Assembly (NCBI RefSeq): GCF_007828725.1
Contig: NZ_VIUW01000001.1
Coordinates: forward strand, 434,001-498,000
Length of the DNA: 64,000 bases
Direction of reading: 5' to 3'
From: Marihabitans asiaticum
Lineage (GTDB): Bacteria; Actinomycetota; Actinomycetes; Actinomycetales; Dermatophilaceae
The stretch's first letter is position 1; the number at the start of each line of letters is the position of its first letter. Positions 42,918-52,540 of the stretch are shown here, in pieces. Made by a program: the position numbers and the translations under genes. The notes beneath the pieces were generated by a model. That model ran no database searches. It saw only the letters and a program-made list of their open reading frames with translations, and was not told the DNA's origin.

Positions 42918-42988
42918 ACCCGAGAAGCGGCATTTTCACCCGAGGTTGGTAGTCGGGTGAAGGTGCAACACGTCCCTCAACCCGATAA
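42918..42988. repeat. 71-nt palindromic element, copy 1
   Basis: About 90% identical to 54026-54096 over exactly 71 nt (starts ACCCGAGAAG, ends CAACCCGATAA). The central stem is TTCACCCGA/TCGGGTGAA. It ends one base before the lipid-kinase stop codon, in a convergent junction. Confidence 0.93.
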
Positions 42989-44119
42989 CTAGCGGCTGCG
43001 GACGATGAGGGACTGGCGGTCCACGGTGATGACGAGGCGGTCCGCCGTGCCGAGCACGTCGCCGTCGACCTGCACGGCGTGCTCGTCGTCGGTCTCGACC
43101 TCGAAGCGCTCGCCGGTGGTCCGGATCAGCTCGCGCGCGTCCCGGGTCGAGCGGCTGAGGACCCGGCCCGCGATCGAGCCCCAGCCGATGATCGTGCGGG
43201 GGTTGACGACGACGCAGTCGAGCTGGCCGTCGTCGATCTCCGCCCGGGGCATGAGCTGGATGCCGCCGGTGAGCGTGCCGCAGTTGCCGAAGACGATGGT
43301 GCGCGCCGCGACCTGGTCCTGGGCCTGACCGTCGACGGAGTACCGCACGGCGAAGCGCTTGACGAAGAGCTTGCGAATCCCCGTCATGAAGTACGCGGGC
43401 CACCCGGCGCGGTCCTTGAGCTCCTCGCTCGTCGCCTCCATGATCTCGGCGTCGAAACCCATGCCGGCCATGACGAGGAAGAGGTGACGGTCCACCCGCG
43501 GCCCCTCGACGGGTGGGTCGGCCTGGCCCTCGTCCTCGACCCGCTCCTCCTCGCGCGGCGGCATCTCCAGCCAGGCGACGTCGATCGGCCGGTTGCGCCC
43601 GGTGCAGGCGACCTCCATCGCTGCCGTGATGTCGGCGAAGGGGATGTCGAGGTTGCGCGCCAGCAGGTTGCCGGTGCCGCGCGGCAGCAGGCCGAGCGGC
43701 GTGCGCGTCCCGGCGAGCGCGACCGCCACTGCCCGCACGGTGCCGTCGCCGCCGAGCGGGCAGACGAGGTCGACACCGGCCTCGAGCGCCTGCCGGGTCT
43801 GGCCGGTCCCGGGGTCCTCCGCGGTCGTCTCGATGACGAGCGGCGCGTCCCAGCCGAGCCGCTCGCACACCGCGGCCAGCTCGTCGCGAGCCACGGCCAC
43901 GTCGGGCACCTTCGTCGGGTTGACGATGATCGCGGCCCGCTGCCGGCGGGCCGGCTCACCCCCGTTCGCCGACCGCCGGAAGGCACTGCGCGGCGGCCGC
44001 ACCCGGCGCCCCCGCCCACCGCGTGGACCCGGGTCGGTCACGACGAGGGCCAGCACCACCGCGAGCAGCAGCAGGCACAGCAGCACCGCGAGCAGGAGGA
44101 GGAGCCAGGAGCCAGACAC
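42989..44119 (-). CDS. diacylglycerol/lipid kinase family protein
   Basis: 376 aa. A leucine-rich membrane segment at 3-27 precedes a basic linker. The DAGK catalytic domain follows, with IIVNPTK at 64-70, GGDGT at 123-127 and PRGTGN at 146-151. It phosphorylates a lipid alcohol such as diacylglycerol, or a sphingoid/polyprenyl analogue. GTG 44119 was preferred over ATG 44164, which would share its CATG with the antiporter start on the other strand. Acidic inserts around residues 195-215 are probably surface loops. Confidence 0.88.
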   Translation of the reverse strand: MSGSWLLLLLAVLLCLLLLAVVLALVVTDPGPRGGRGRRVRPPRSAFRRSANGGEPARRQRAAIIVNPTKVPDVAVARDELAAVCERLGWDAPLVIETTAEDPGTGQTRQALEAGVDLVCPLGGDGTVRAVAVALAGTRTPLGLLPRGTGNLLARNLDIPFADITAAMEVACTGRNRPIDVAWLEMPPREEERVEDEGQADPPVEGPRVDRHLFLVMAGMGFDAEIMEATSEELKDRAGWPAYFMTGIRKLFVKRFAVRYSVDGQAQDQVAARTIVFGNCGTLTGGIQLMPRAEIDDGQLDCVVVNPRTIIGWGSIAGRVLSRSTRDARELIRTTGERFEVETDDEHAVQVDGDVLGTADRLVITVDRQSLIVRSR

Positions 44120-44149
44120 GTGCGGGACGCTACCCCAGCGCCGCGCACC

Positions 44150-44155
44150 TAGGAT
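44150..44155 (+). promoter_or_regulatory. -10 box of the cation:proton antiporter gene
   Basis: TAGGAT ends 7 nt before ATG 44163 with no Shine-Dalgarno, so the antiporter-serS message is probably leaderless. Confidence 0.45.
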
Positions 44156-44162
44156 CGCGGTC

Positions 44163-45506
44163 ATGCCCGCCGACGCCGTCTACCTCGTCGCCGGTATCGC
44201 GCTCCTCGTAGCGGTGGTCCTACCGGTCGCCGTCGACCGGGTATCGGTGTCCGTGCCCATGGTCCTCGTGCTCGTCGGCGTTCTCGTCGGCTTCCTGCCG
44301 ATGCCCGAGGGCACCAACCTCGACCCGGTCGACATCCGCCCCACGATCGAGCACGTCGCCGAGCTGACCGTGCTCATCGCCCTCATGGGGGTCGGTCTGG
44401 CCCTGGACCGCCCACTCAGCCTGCGTCGCCTCGGCACCTGGCGGCGGTGGAGCGCCACCTGGCGGCTGCTGCTCATCGCGATGCCGCTGACCATCGCCGG
44501 GGTCTACCTCGTCGGTGCGGTGGCGCTTGGAGTGGCTCCGGCCGCGGCGCTGCTGCTCGGGGCCGCGCTCGCACCGACCGACCCGGTCCTCGCGAGCGAC
44601 GTCCAGGTCGAGGGCCCGACTGCTGACTCCGCCCCCGGCGAGGAGGACGAGCCGGCAGGACCCGATGACCCCGACGACTTCGACGAGGGCGACGAGGTGC
44701 GATTCGCCCTTACCTCCGAGGCGGGTCTGAACGACGGGCTGGCCTTCCCCTTCGTCTACGCCGCGGTCTTCCTCGCCTCGAAGGGGGACCCGGCGCAGTG
44801 GGCGCTGCGCTGGGTCGCGTGGGAGCTGGTGGGCAAGGTGGCCATCGGTGTCGTCGCCGGGGTGGTCGTCGGCTGGGTGCTCGGGCGGCTCGCCTTCCAG
44901 TCCCGCGCACAGTCGCTGCGGATGGCCGAGAACGGCGAGCCCCTGCTGGCCCTGGCCGCCATCCTCTCCGCGTATGGAGCGGCCGAGCTGGCCGGTGGCT
45001 ACGGCTTCCTCGCGGTCTTCGCGTGTGCGATGACCATGCGATCGCTGGAGCGGGGCAGCGTCTACCACCAGCACATGCACGCGATCGTCGAGCGCCTCGA
45101 GCGGATCCTCGTCCTCCTCGTCCTGCTGATGATCGGCATTCAGCTCACCCGCGGCCTGCTCGACCACCTCGACTGGCGCGGCGTCGTCCTCGGGCTGGCG
45201 CTGATCTTCGTCATCCGGCCACTGGCCGCGGCGATCGCGCTGCGGGTCGGCATCGGCCACCACGACGAGTGCGGCGACCTTGACTGGCGCGAGCGCGGCG
45301 TCGTCGCCTTCTTCGGCGTGCGCGGCGTCGGCTCGATCTACTACCTGGCCTACGCGCTCGGGCAGGCCAGCTTCCCCGAGCAGCGGTGGCTGTGGTCGAC
45401 GGTCGCCTTCACCATCGTCGTCTCGGTCGTCGTCCACGGCGTCGCCGCCCGCCGGAGCATGGCCTGGATCGAGCAGCACCGCGCGTCGATATCCTCGGCC
45501 ACGTGA
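44163..45506 (+). CDS. cation:proton antiporter (CPA1/NhaP type)
   Basis: 447 aa with about 12-13 hydrophobic segments. [12 protein letters not shown] is the conserved TDP motif of Na+/H+ exchangers, and the [13 protein letters not shown] segment holds the ND pair of CPA1 antiporters. An acidic loop (~155-178) lies between them. It should exchange Na+ or K+ for protons at the cytoplasmic membrane. The stop overlaps the GTG of serS (GTGA), an unexpected translational link between ion homeostasis and an aminoacyl-tRNA synthetase. Confidence 0.92.
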   Translation: MPADAVYLVAGIALLVAVVLPVAVDRVSVSVPMVLVLVGVLVGFLPMPEGTNLDPVDIRPTIEHVAELTVLIALMGVGLALDRPLSLRRLGTWRRWSATWRLLLIAMPLTIAGVYLVGAVALGVAPAAALLLGAALAPTDPVLASDVQVEGPTADSAPGEEDEPAGPDDPDDFDEGDEVRFALTSEAGLNDGLAFPFVYAAVFLASKGDPAQWALRWVAWELVGKVAIGVVAGVVVGWVLGRLAFQSRAQSLRMAENGEPLLALAAILSAYGAAELAGGYGFLAVFACAMTMRSLERGSVYHQHMHAIVERLERILVLLVLLMIGIQLTRGLLDHLDWRGVVLGLALIFVIRPLAAAIALRVGIGHHDECGDLDWRERGVVAFFGVRGVGSIYYLAYALGQASFPEQRWLWSTVAFTIVVSVVVHGVAARRSMAWIEQHRASISSAT

Positions 45507-46822
45507 TCGACATCAAGCTCCTCCGCGACCAGCCCGACGTCGTGCGCGCCAGCCAGCGCGCCCGGGGGGAGGACGAGTCGCTCGTCGACGCCGCCCTCGC
45601 CGCCGACGAGCGGCGCCGGTCCGCGATCGCCGACTTCGAGTCGGTCCGGGCCGAGCAGAAGGCCTCCGGCAAGGACCTCGGCCCGCTCATGGGCCGGATC
45701 AAGGCGGGGGAGAAGGCCGGCGAGGACGTATCGGGTCTTCGGGCGCAGGCCGAGGAGCTCAAGGCGAAGGGGGGTCAGCTGGCCTCTCGGGTCAAGGAGC
45801 TCGACGCGGTGCAGAGCGCCGCGCAGGGCGATCTCGATGCCCTGCTCCGCCAGATCGGCAATGTCATCGAGCCGGGCGTGCCCACCGGCGGCGAGGACGA
45901 CTTCGCGCTGCTGGAGACCGTGGGGGCGCCGCGTGACTTCGCGGCCGAAGGCTTCGAGCCCAAGGACCACCTCGAGCTCGGCGAGTCGCTGCGGGCGATC
46001 GACATGGAGCGCGGGACGAAGGTCGCCGGCAGCCGCTTCTACTTCCTCACCGGGGTCGGCGCCCAGCTCGAGCTGGCGCTGCTCACGATGGCCGCGGCCC
46101 AGGCAACCCAGGCCGGCTTCACCCTGATGATCCCGCCGACTCTGGCCAGCCGGGAGACGATGGCCGGGGCGGGCTTTATCGACGCCCACGAGGAGGAGGT
46201 CTATCGCCTCGAGGCCGACGACCTCTTCCTCACCGGCACCTCCGAGGTCGCGCTGGCCGGCTACCACTCCGGTGAGGTGATCGACCTCTCGGGTGGCCCC
46301 CTTCGCTACGCCGGGTGGTCCACCTGCTACCGCCGGGAGGCCGGCAGCTACGGCAAGGACACCCGCGGCATCATCCGGGTCCACCAGTTCAACAAGCTCG
46401 AGATGTTCGTCTACTGCGACCCGGCCGACGCGGCCGCCGAGCACCAGCGGCTGCTCGCGTGGGAGCGGGAGATGCTGGCCAAGGTCGAGCTGCCGTACCG
46501 GATCATCGACACCGCCGCCGGCGACCTCGGCGGTCCGGCCGCACGCAAGTACGACTGCGAGGCGTGGGTGCCGACCCAGGGGCGCTACCGCGAGCTGACC
46601 TCGACGTCGAACTGCACCACCTACCAGGCGCGGCGGCTCGGCACCCGCTTCAAGGACGCCGACGGCAAGACCCAGGTCGCCGCGACCCTCAACGGCACAC
46701 TCGCCACGACCCGGTGGCTCGTCGCGATCCTGGAGAACCACCAGCAGGCCGATGGCTCGGTCCGGGTCCCGGAGGCGCTGCAGCCCTATCTCGGGCTCGA
46801 GGTGCTCACGCCACAGGCCTGA
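45503..46822 (+). CDS. serS: serine--tRNA ligase
   Basis: 439 aa class II synthetase. The N-terminal coiled-coil arm ([13 protein letters not shown]; helices to ~110) binds tRNA-Ser. Motif 2 is [15 protein letters not shown], and [19 protein letters not shown] with the late [15 protein letters not shown] is motif 3. Length is normal. GTG 45503 overlaps the antiporter stop by 4 nt. A palindromic element follows the stop at 46845. Certain by family match. Confidence 0.98.
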   Translation: MIDIKLLRDQPDVVRASQRARGEDESLVDAALAADERRRSAIADFESVRAEQKASGKDLGPLMGRIKAGEKAGEDVSGLRAQAEELKAKGGQLASRVKELDAVQSAAQGDLDALLRQIGNVIEPGVPTGGEDDFALLETVGAPRDFAAEGFEPKDHLELGESLRAIDMERGTKVAGSRFYFLTGVGAQLELALLTMAAAQATQAGFTLMIPPTLASRETMAGAGFIDAHEEEVYRLEADDLFLTGTSEVALAGYHSGEVIDLSGGPLRYAGWSTCYRREAGSYGKDTRGIIRVHQFNKLEMFVYCDPADAAAEHQRLLAWEREMLAKVELPYRIIDTAAGDLGGPAARKYDCEAWVPTQGRYRELTSTSNCTTYQARRLGTRFKDADGKTQVAATLNGTLATTRWLVAILENHQQADGSVRVPEALQPYLGLEVLTPQA

Positions 46823-46844
46823 GGGGGGCCACCCCCTTCGCCTC

Positions 46845-46892
46845 GGTTCGAAGACGCTCCGTCACCTCGAGGTGACGCTCTCTCTTCGAACC
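46845..46892. repeat. 48-nt palindrome, family with 14619-14664
   Basis: GGTTCGAAGA/TCTTCGAACC outer arms (10 bp), a 6x6 internal loop, and the core GTCACCTCGAGGTGAC. It lies between the convergent ends of serS and the DedA gene and can terminate both. Confidence 0.85.
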
Positions 46893-46908
46893 AGCAGGCG
46901 GGGTCGGG

Positions 46909-47547
46909 TCAGAGCTCGACGCGGTCGTCCGGGTCGTGGCTGCGCCTCATCGAGCGACGAATCATCCAGACGAGCACGCCGAGCACGGCGAGGATGATGA
47001 GGGCGTAGACCACCTTGCTGATCGGGTCCATGTACTGCTCGACGAGGTGGTAGCGGTCGCCGAGCTGGTAGCCGAGCCAGACGAAGAGGGCGTTCCACAG
47101 CAGCGACCCGGCGGTCGTATAGGTGAGGAAGGCCGTGAGCGGCATCCGGTCGATGCCAGCCGGGATCGAGATGAGGCTGCGGATCCCGGGGACGAAGCGG
47201 CCGAAGAACACCGCCTTGGGTCCGTGCTTGGTGAACCACACGTCGGTCTTGTCGATGTCGGCGACGTCGACGAGCGGCATCCGCTGCGCGATGGCACGGA
47301 GCCGGTCCATGCCCAGCGCTGCGCCGATGCCGTAGAGCAGCAGGGCGCCGGTGACCGAGCCGAGCGTGGCCCACAGCACCGCCTCGACGACGGTATAGCG
47401 GCCCCCGGCAGCGGTGAACCCGGCCAGCGGCAGCACGACCTCGCTCGGCACCGGCGGGAAGATGTTCTCGAGGAAGATCGCCAGCGCGATCCCGGGGCCG
47501 CCGACCGACTCCATGACGGAGACGACCCAGTCGATGATCTGCTGCAT
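46909..47547 (-). CDS. DedA family membrane protein
   Basis: 212 aa SNARE-associated/DedA (VTT) protein with about five hydrophobic segments. Conserved elements are FLENIFPPVPSEVVLPLAGF near the N-terminus and FFGRFVPGIRSLISIPAGI in the centre. DedA proteins act in membrane homeostasis and lipid-carrier (undecaprenyl phosphate) or phospholipid flipping. The C-terminal tail is basic (RRSMRRSHD). It diverges from the rRNA/tRNA methyltransferase gene across ~118 bp. Confidence 0.93.
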   Translation of the reverse strand: MQQIIDWVVSVMESVGGPGIALAIFLENIFPPVPSEVVLPLAGFTAAGGRYTVVEAVLWATLGSVTGALLLYGIGAALGMDRLRAIAQRMPLVDVADIDKTDVWFTKHGPKAVFFGRFVPGIRSLISIPAGIDRMPLTAFLTYTTAGSLLWNALFVWLGYQLGDRYHLVEQYMDPISKVVYALIILAVLGVLVWMIRRSMRRSHDPDDRVEL

Positions 47548-47665
47548 GCCGCCCTTCCCGCGGTCGGGCGCCGTGCCTGCGCCATGGTCGGGTCCAGGCT
47601 AGTTGGCGGTGGCTGAGCGCCTGCTGAGGCCAGTCGGCGAAGGGGTACGGCTAGGTTGTCCCCCG

Positions 47666-48301
47666 ATGACTGGTGAGCGCGAGGTCGGGGTCGGGCCGTG
47701 GCAGGGCGAGTGGCCGACCGACGAGCGCTACGACCCCGAGCTGCTGCGCGACGGCGACCGGCGCAACGTCGAGGACCGCTACCGCTACTGGCGGCACGAG
47801 GCGATCGTCGCCGACCTGCAGGGCCGTCGGCACTCCTTCCACGTCGCGATCGAGAACTGGGAGCACGACTTCAACATCGGATCGGTCGTGCGCACCGCCA
47901 ACGCGATGGGCGCCGCCGCCTTCCACATCGTCGGGCGCCGGCGGTGGAACCGCCGGGGCGCCATGGTCACCGACCGCTACCAGGTCGAGCACCACCACCG
48001 GGACCCGGCCGCCCTGCGGGAGTGGGCGGCAACCGCAGGCGAAGGGGGGACCCCCCTTCGCCTCGTCGGCATCGACAACGTGCCCGGATCGGTCCCGCTC
48101 GAGACCTACGACCTGCCCCGGGAGTGCGTCCTCGTCCTCGGCCAGGAGGGGCCGGGGATCACCGAGGAGATGCTGACGGTGTGCGACGACGTGCTGGCGA
48201 TCGGCCAGTACGGCTCGACCCGGTCGATGAACGCCGGCGCCGCCGCCGCGATCGCGATGCACGCCTGGGTCCGCCGGCACGTCCACGACCAGAGCGTCTG
48301 A
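47666..48301 (+). CDS. TrmH/SpoU family RNA methyltransferase
   Basis: 211 aa SPOUT enzyme. The three trefoil motifs are NIGSVVRTANAMGA, LVLGQEGPGI and SMNAGAAAAIAMHAW. It should 2'-O-methylate a ribose in rRNA or tRNA with SAM. TAGGTT (47652-47657) is 8 nt before ATG 47666, so this start is favoured over an earlier GTG at 47603. The aminotransferase gene follows 22 bp later. Confidence 0.9.
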   Translation: MTGEREVGVGPWQGEWPTDERYDPELLRDGDRRNVEDRYRYWRHEAIVADLQGRRHSFHVAIENWEHDFNIGSVVRTANAMGAAAFHIVGRRRWNRRGAMVTDRYQVEHHHRDPAALREWAATAGEGGTPLRLVGIDNVPGSVPLETYDLPRECVLVLGQEGPGITEEMLTVCDDVLAIGQYGSTRSMNAGAAAAIAMHAWVRRHVHDQSV

Positions 48302-48323
48302 CCCAGGCTGGGAGGATCGGGGG

Positions 48324-49532
48324 ATGAGCAGCGCAGCCGGGCCGTCGAGGCGCAGCCAGGTCACCCCCTTCGCCGTCATGGAGGTGCTCGCCGAGGTCGC
48401 GCGGCTGCGCGCCGCCGGCCGTGACGTCATCTCGCTGTGCGCCGGCGAGCCCGGCGGCGGTGCGCCTGCAGCGGTGTCCGAGGCGGCGGCGCGGGTGCAC
48501 GCCGAACGCCTCCCGCTCGGCTACACCCCCGCGCTGGGCATCACCGAGCTGCGTACCGCGATCGCCGAGCACTACCGCGACTGGTACGGGCTGGAGCTGG
48601 CGCCCGAGCGGGTCGCGGTGACCACGGGCAGCTCCGGGGCGTTCGTCCTGAGCTTCCTCGCGGCATTCGACCACGGCGACCGGGTGGCCCTGGCCCGACC
48701 CGGCTACCCCGCCTACCGCAACATCCTGGCCAGCCTCGGCTGCGAGGTGCTCGACCTGGACTGCGGGCCCGCCGAGCGCTACCAGCCGAGCGTCGACCAG
48801 CTCGCCGAGGCGCATGCGCGGACCCCGATCGACGGGCTCGTCCTCGCCTCCCCGGCCAACCCGACCGGCACGATGGTCACCCACTCCGAGCTGACCGCGA
48901 TCGCCGACTGGTGCCGCGCCGAGGGCGTGCGTCTGATCAGCGACGAGATCTACCACGGCGTGACCTACCCGCAGCCCGGCGCCGCTGACCCGCGGGGGGT
49001 GTGCGCCGCCGCCGTCGACGACACCGCGGTGGTCGTCAGCTCGTTCAGCAAGTACTGGGGGATGACCGGCTGGCGGCTCGGCTGGGCCGTGCTGCCGGAG
49101 GACCTGGTGCGGCCGGTCGACGCGCTCGCGGGCAACGTCGCGCTGTGCCCGCCCGCTCCGGCCCAGCTTGCAGCGCTCGCCGCCTTCAGCGACGCCGCGC
49201 TGCAGGAGTGCGAAGGGGGTGTGGCCGAGTTCGCCCGCACCCGCGACCTCGTCCTGGCGCAGGCGCCACGGCTGGGGTGGGGGTCGGCCGCGCCGGCCGA
49301 CGGCGCCTTCTACTACTACGCCGAGCTCGGTCAGGACCAGCTGCGCCGGTGGGGCGACGCGCCCTCCTACGCGGCGGCGCTCCTCGACGCGACCGGCGTC
49401 GCGCTCACCCCGGGCGACGACTTCGATGCGCGCGCCGGCAGCCGGCACGTGCGTCTTTCCTTCGCCGCCGGGCACGACGCGGTCGCGGAGGCTCTCGAGC
49501 GGATCATCACCTGGCAGGCTGATGCCTCATGA
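48324..49532 (+). CDS. PLP-dependent aminotransferase, class I/II
   Basis: 402 aa fold-type I enzyme. SPANPTGT at 176-183, SDEIYHG with Asp207 and Tyr210, and the PLP lysine Lys243 in SFSKYWGMTGWRLG are all present. Substrate probably an amino acid/2-oxo acid such as aspartate or alanine type, not distinguishable here. GGAGG precedes the ATG. The stop overlaps the MscS ATG (ATGA). Confidence 0.92.
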   Translation: MSSAAGPSRRSQVTPFAVMEVLAEVARLRAAGRDVISLCAGEPGGGAPAAVSEAAARVHAERLPLGYTPALGITELRTAIAEHYRDWYGLELAPERVAVTTGSSGAFVLSFLAAFDHGDRVALARPGYPAYRNILASLGCEVLDLDCGPAERYQPSVDQLAEAHARTPIDGLVLASPANPTGTMVTHSELTAIADWCRAEGVRLISDEIYHGVTYPQPGAADPRGVCAAAVDDTAVVVSSFSKYWGMTGWRLGWAVLPEDLVRPVDALAGNVALCPPAPAQLAALAAFSDAALQECEGGVAEFARTRDLVLAQAPRLGWGSAAPADGAFYYYAELGQDQLRRWGDAPSYAAALLDATGVALTPGDDFDARAGSRHVRLSFAAGHDAVAEALERIITWQADAS

Positions 49533-50386
49533 ACGACGAGGTGCTCCAGCTCCCCGCGGTGACCTGGGAGGGAGCCACGGTGGCCGCGGCCGTGCTCGTC
49601 GGCGCGCTCGTGCTCGCCTGGGTGGTCCGGCACGCGCTCGCCGCGCTGCTGCGGTGGCGGGGCCGGGGGGTGAGCTCGTCGCGGGTCTTCGGCAAGGTCG
49701 CCGGGTGGGCGATCATCGTGCTCGGCGTGGCCGCCGCCCTCACGGTGCTCTTCCCCAGCGTGAAGCCGGTCAACATCCTCGGCGGCGTCGGCGTCATCTC
49801 GATCGCCGCTGGTATCGCCTTCCAGACCGTCCTGGGCAACATGTTCGCCGGGATGCTGCTGCTCGCCCGTGACCGCTTCCGGGTCGGCGACCAGATCGCG
49901 TGCGGCGACTACCGCGGCACCGTCGTGCAGATGGGCCTGTCCTCGACCTCGATCCGAAGCTTCGACGGGCGGCTCGTCCTCATTCCCAACGGCACGCTGC
50001 ACTCGGAGGTCGTCACCGTCCAGACCGGATTCGAGTACGTGCGCTCCACCGTCGAGGTCGACCTGGAGGACACCACCGACCTGGACCTGGCCCGCGAGGT
50101 GGCGCTCGCGGCGATGGACGACCTACCCGCGGTGCTCGTCGAGCCCGCGCCGGAGGCCCTCCTCACCCAGATCGGCAACGGCACCGTGCGTCTGGAGCTG
50201 CGCTTCTGGTCCGGCTCGACCCAGCTCGACACCCGCGAGGCCCAGCACGCGGTGATCCGCGAGGTGCTCCACGACTTCGATGCCGCCGGGGTCGTCACCG
50301 GCTCGGACGCCTACGTCATCGAGGCCGGCCCGCGGCTGCAGCGGATCCTCAAGGACCAGAGTGTCGCGATCGCAGAGCACGAGTGA
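49529..50386 (+). CDS. MscS-type mechanosensitive ion channel
   Basis: 285 aa. Three hydrophobic segments precede the pore-lining helix and the MscS beta domain (GVISIAAGIAFQTVLGNMFAG, RVGDQIACGDYRGTVVQMGL, LVLIPNGTLHSEVV). It releases solutes on hypo-osmotic shock. The ATG lies in the aminotransferase stop overlap. A hairpin follows at 50397. Confidence 0.93.
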   Translation: MNDEVLQLPAVTWEGATVAAAVLVGALVLAWVVRHALAALLRWRGRGVSSSRVFGKVAGWAIIVLGVAAALTVLFPSVKPVNILGGVGVISIAAGIAFQTVLGNMFAGMLLLARDRFRVGDQIACGDYRGTVVQMGLSSTSIRSFDGRLVLIPNGTLHSEVVTVQTGFEYVRSTVEVDLEDTTDLDLAREVALAAMDDLPAVLVEPAPEALLTQIGNGTVRLELRFWSGSTQLDTREAQHAVIREVLHDFDAAGVVTGSDAYVIEAGPRLQRILKDQSVAIAEHE

Positions 50387-50396
50387 GCACGCAGGA

Positions 50397-50422
50397 GCGG
50401 CACCGCCTTGAGGCAGTGCCGC
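50397..50422. terminator. hairpin between MscS and secreted-protein genes
   Basis: GCGGCAC (50397-50403) pairs with GTGCCGC (50416-50422), with an inner GCC-TTGA-GGC. It lies between convergent genes and is likely a bidirectional terminator. Confidence 0.65.
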
Positions 50423-50440
50423 GCCTATGACGGGGTCAGG

Positions 50441-51244
50441 TCAGTGACGGCGGGTAGTCCTCCGGCGACCCGCCACCAGGGCCCCCGCGGCCCCCAGTAG
50501 CCCGAGGCCGGCGGCCAGGGTACCCGTCGCCTGCTGGTCGGACCCAGGATCGATGCGGTCGGTCTCGACCACCGGGCCGGTCGGCTCGCTCGTGGTGCTG
50601 GTGGGCTCGCTCGTGGTGCTGGTGGGCTCGCTCGTGGTGCTGGTGGGCTCGCTCGTGGTGCTGGTGGGCTCGCTCGTGGTGCTGGTGGGCTCGCTCGTGG
50701 TGCTGGTGGGCTCGCTCGTGGTGCTGGTGGGCTCGCTCGTGGTGCTGGTGGTCGAGCTTGTGGGCTCGGTCGTCGAGGGTGAGGTGCTCGTCGTGGCCGT
50801 CGGCCCGTCGTCCGGGTTGCACTCGCCGGAGGAGTCCTCAGGGATGAACGGGTCTTCTCTGAAGAGGTCGCGCGCGCCCTCCGCCTCACCGACAGTGATG
50901 CCGACGCCTTCGGCGCCGAGCTGGTAGAGGCCGGAGAAGCCGAGCACGACCGAGATGTTCACAGTCTCTCCGACCGGCACCTGCGCGGTGTACATCGCCT
51001 CGATCTCGCCGTCGTCCCAGAGGCTGAAGTAGACCGAGTCGAGACCGCCGCCGTCATCAGTGGTCCCGGTCAGCGTGGCGTCGATGGTCACCTCCACGCG
51101 CTCACAGTCCTCCGTGGTGATCTGCACACCTCGGACGCTCGTGTCATCACCGATGTCTGCGGCGGACGCGGTCGTGGTGGTCATCGCGGCCATGGCGAGG
51201 GCGATAGCACTTGCCCCCGCGATCCTGCCCGTTCGTGCTCTCAT
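50441..51244 (-). CDS. secreted cell-surface protein with SEPTSTT stalk
   Basis: 267 aa. Residues 1-33 are a signal peptide (RIAGASAIALAMAAM, cleavage after TASA). A ~110-residue domain with no recognised family follows, then an acidic linker and a Ser/Thr/Pro/Glu stalk of eight perfect SEPTSTT units. The C-terminus is a hydrophobic segment (LAAGLGLLGAAGALVAG) and RRRTTRRH. QQATG precedes this helix where a sortase LPXTG motif would stand, so it is a degenerate sorting signal or simple membrane anchor. An alternative ATG lies at 51265. Function unknown; likely a surface spacer or adhesin. Confidence 0.8.
   Translation of the reverse strand: MRARTGRIAGASAIALAMAAMTTTTASAADIGDDTSVRGVQITTEDCERVEVTIDATLTGTTDDGGGLDSVYFSLWDDGEIEAMYTAQVPVGETVNISVVLGFSGLYQLGAEGVGITVGEAEGARDLFREDPFIPEDSSGECNPDDGPTATTSTSPSTTEPTSSTTSTTSEPTSTTSEPTSTTSEPTSTTSEPTSTTSEPTSTTSEPTSTTSEPTSTTSEPTGPVVETDRIDPGSDQQATGTLAAGLGLLGAAGALVAGRRRTTRRH
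50585..50752 (-). repeat. eight 21-bp tandem repeats
   Basis: Eight copies of a 21-bp unit starting CTCGCTCGTGGTGCTGGTGG on the plus strand encode SEPTSTT on the minus strand. Near-identity of copies suggests recent slippage or selection for length. Confidence 0.95.
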
Positions 51245-51503
51245 GTTCCCTGATGTTCCCCTCATGAGGCCGCGGTTGCGGTGTATCCCGCAGCGGCTGT
51301 GGCGATCGCCGGTACCTGCTGTGTTTGGCGTACTGGCGATGCTAGTGACTTGTGCGGCGTCTGACCAGAGTTCTGACGGATGTGATGTCCAAGGGACCGG
51401 CAGGGCCGCCGGGGTGTCTGGGCCCCCTGCGGTGCAGGTGGGCGACGTGGAAAGATCGTCGGTGAGACACGGCCCCGTACCCGCTGACAAGGAGAGAGTC
51501 GCA

Positions 51504-52538
51504 ATGCCCATCGCAACCCCCGAGGTCTACCGGGACATGCTCGATCGTGCGAAGGCCGAGTCCTTCGCCTACCCGGCGATCAACGTCACCTCCAGCCAGA
51601 CCCTCAACGCCGCGATCCGCGGCTTCGCCGAGGCCGGATCGGACGGCATCGTCCAGGTCTCCACCGGCGGCGCGGAGTACCTCTCCGGCCCGACGATCAA
51701 GGACATGGTCACCGGCTCGCTCGCCCTCGCGGCGTACGCGCAGGAGGTGGCGAAGAACTACGACGTCAACATCGCGCTGCACACCGACCACTGCCCCAAG
51801 GACAAGCTCGACGGCTTCGTGCGTCCGCTGCTCAAGGCCAGCCAGGAGCACAAGGACAAGCACGGCACGCCGATCTTCCAGTCGCACATGTGGGACGGCT
51901 CGGCCGTGCCGCTGGAGGAGAACCTGCAGATCGCGCAGGAGCTGCTCGAGCTCGCCGCTGCCGCGGACATCATCCTCGAGGTCGAGATCGGGGTCGTCGG
52001 CGGCGAGGAGGACGGCGTCGCCAACGAGATCAACGACAAGCTCTACACCACCCCCGGTGATGCGCTGGCCACGGTCGAGGCGCTCGGCCTGGGCGAGAAG
52101 GGGCGTTACATGACGGCCCTGACCTTCGGCAACGTCCACGGCGTCTACAAGCCCGGCAACGTCAAGCTCCGTCCCGAGATCCTCAAGCAGTGCCAGGACG
52201 CCATCGTGGAGAAGTACGGCAGCGACAAGGGTGAGCACCCGCTCGACCTCGTCTTCCACGGTGGCTCCGGCTCGACCGAGCAGGAGATCTCCGACGCCGT
52301 CGACTACGGCGTGGTGAAGATGAACGTCGACACCGACACCCAGTACGCCTTCACCCGCCCGGTCGCCGGGTGGATGCTGCAGAACTACGAGGGCGTGCTC
52401 AAGGTCGACGGCGAGGTCGGCAACAAGAAGCAGTACGACCCGCGCAGCTGGGGCAAGGAGGCCGAGGCGGGCATGGCCGCCCGCGTCGCCCAGGCCTGCG
52501 AGAACCTGCGCAGCGCCGGCACCTCGGTCACGGGCTGA
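51504..52538 (+). CDS. fbaA: class II fructose-bisphosphate aldolase
   Basis: 344 aa, long class II type. The NIALHTDHCPKDK segment supplies Asp95 and zinc ligand His96; EVEIGVVGGEEDGV, FGNVHGVY and FHGGSGSTEQEI complete the site. It cleaves fructose-1,6-bisphosphate in glycolysis and gluconeogenesis. AAGGAGAGA precedes ATG 51504. A 259-bp gap divergent to the secreted-protein gene contains no further gene I can support. DUF3151 follows 2 bp later, as in other actinobacteria. Confidence 0.97.
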   Translation: MPIATPEVYRDMLDRAKAESFAYPAINVTSSQTLNAAIRGFAEAGSDGIVQVSTGGAEYLSGPTIKDMVTGSLALAAYAQEVAKNYDVNIALHTDHCPKDKLDGFVRPLLKASQEHKDKHGTPIFQSHMWDGSAVPLEENLQIAQELLELAAAADIILEVEIGVVGGEEDGVANEINDKLYTTPGDALATVEALGLGEKGRYMTALTFGNVHGVYKPGNVKLRPEILKQCQDAIVEKYGSDKGEHPLDLVFHGGSGSTEQEISDAVDYGVVKMNVDTDTQYAFTRPVAGWMLQNYEGVLKVDGEVGNKKQYDPRSWGKEAEAGMAARVAQACENLRSAGTSVTG

Positions 52539-52540
52539 GC

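Noticed and set aside
44162-44165. Shared CATG as start codon for both the lipid kinase and the antiporter
   Set aside because: GTG 44119 gives the kinase a normal N-terminal membrane segment, whereas the extra 15 residues from ATG 44164 are not membrane-like and overlap the antiporter promoter.
50585-50752. Regular repeats as a CRISPR array
   Set aside because: 21-bp units without spacers, in frame within a signal-peptide protein, encoding SEPTSTT.
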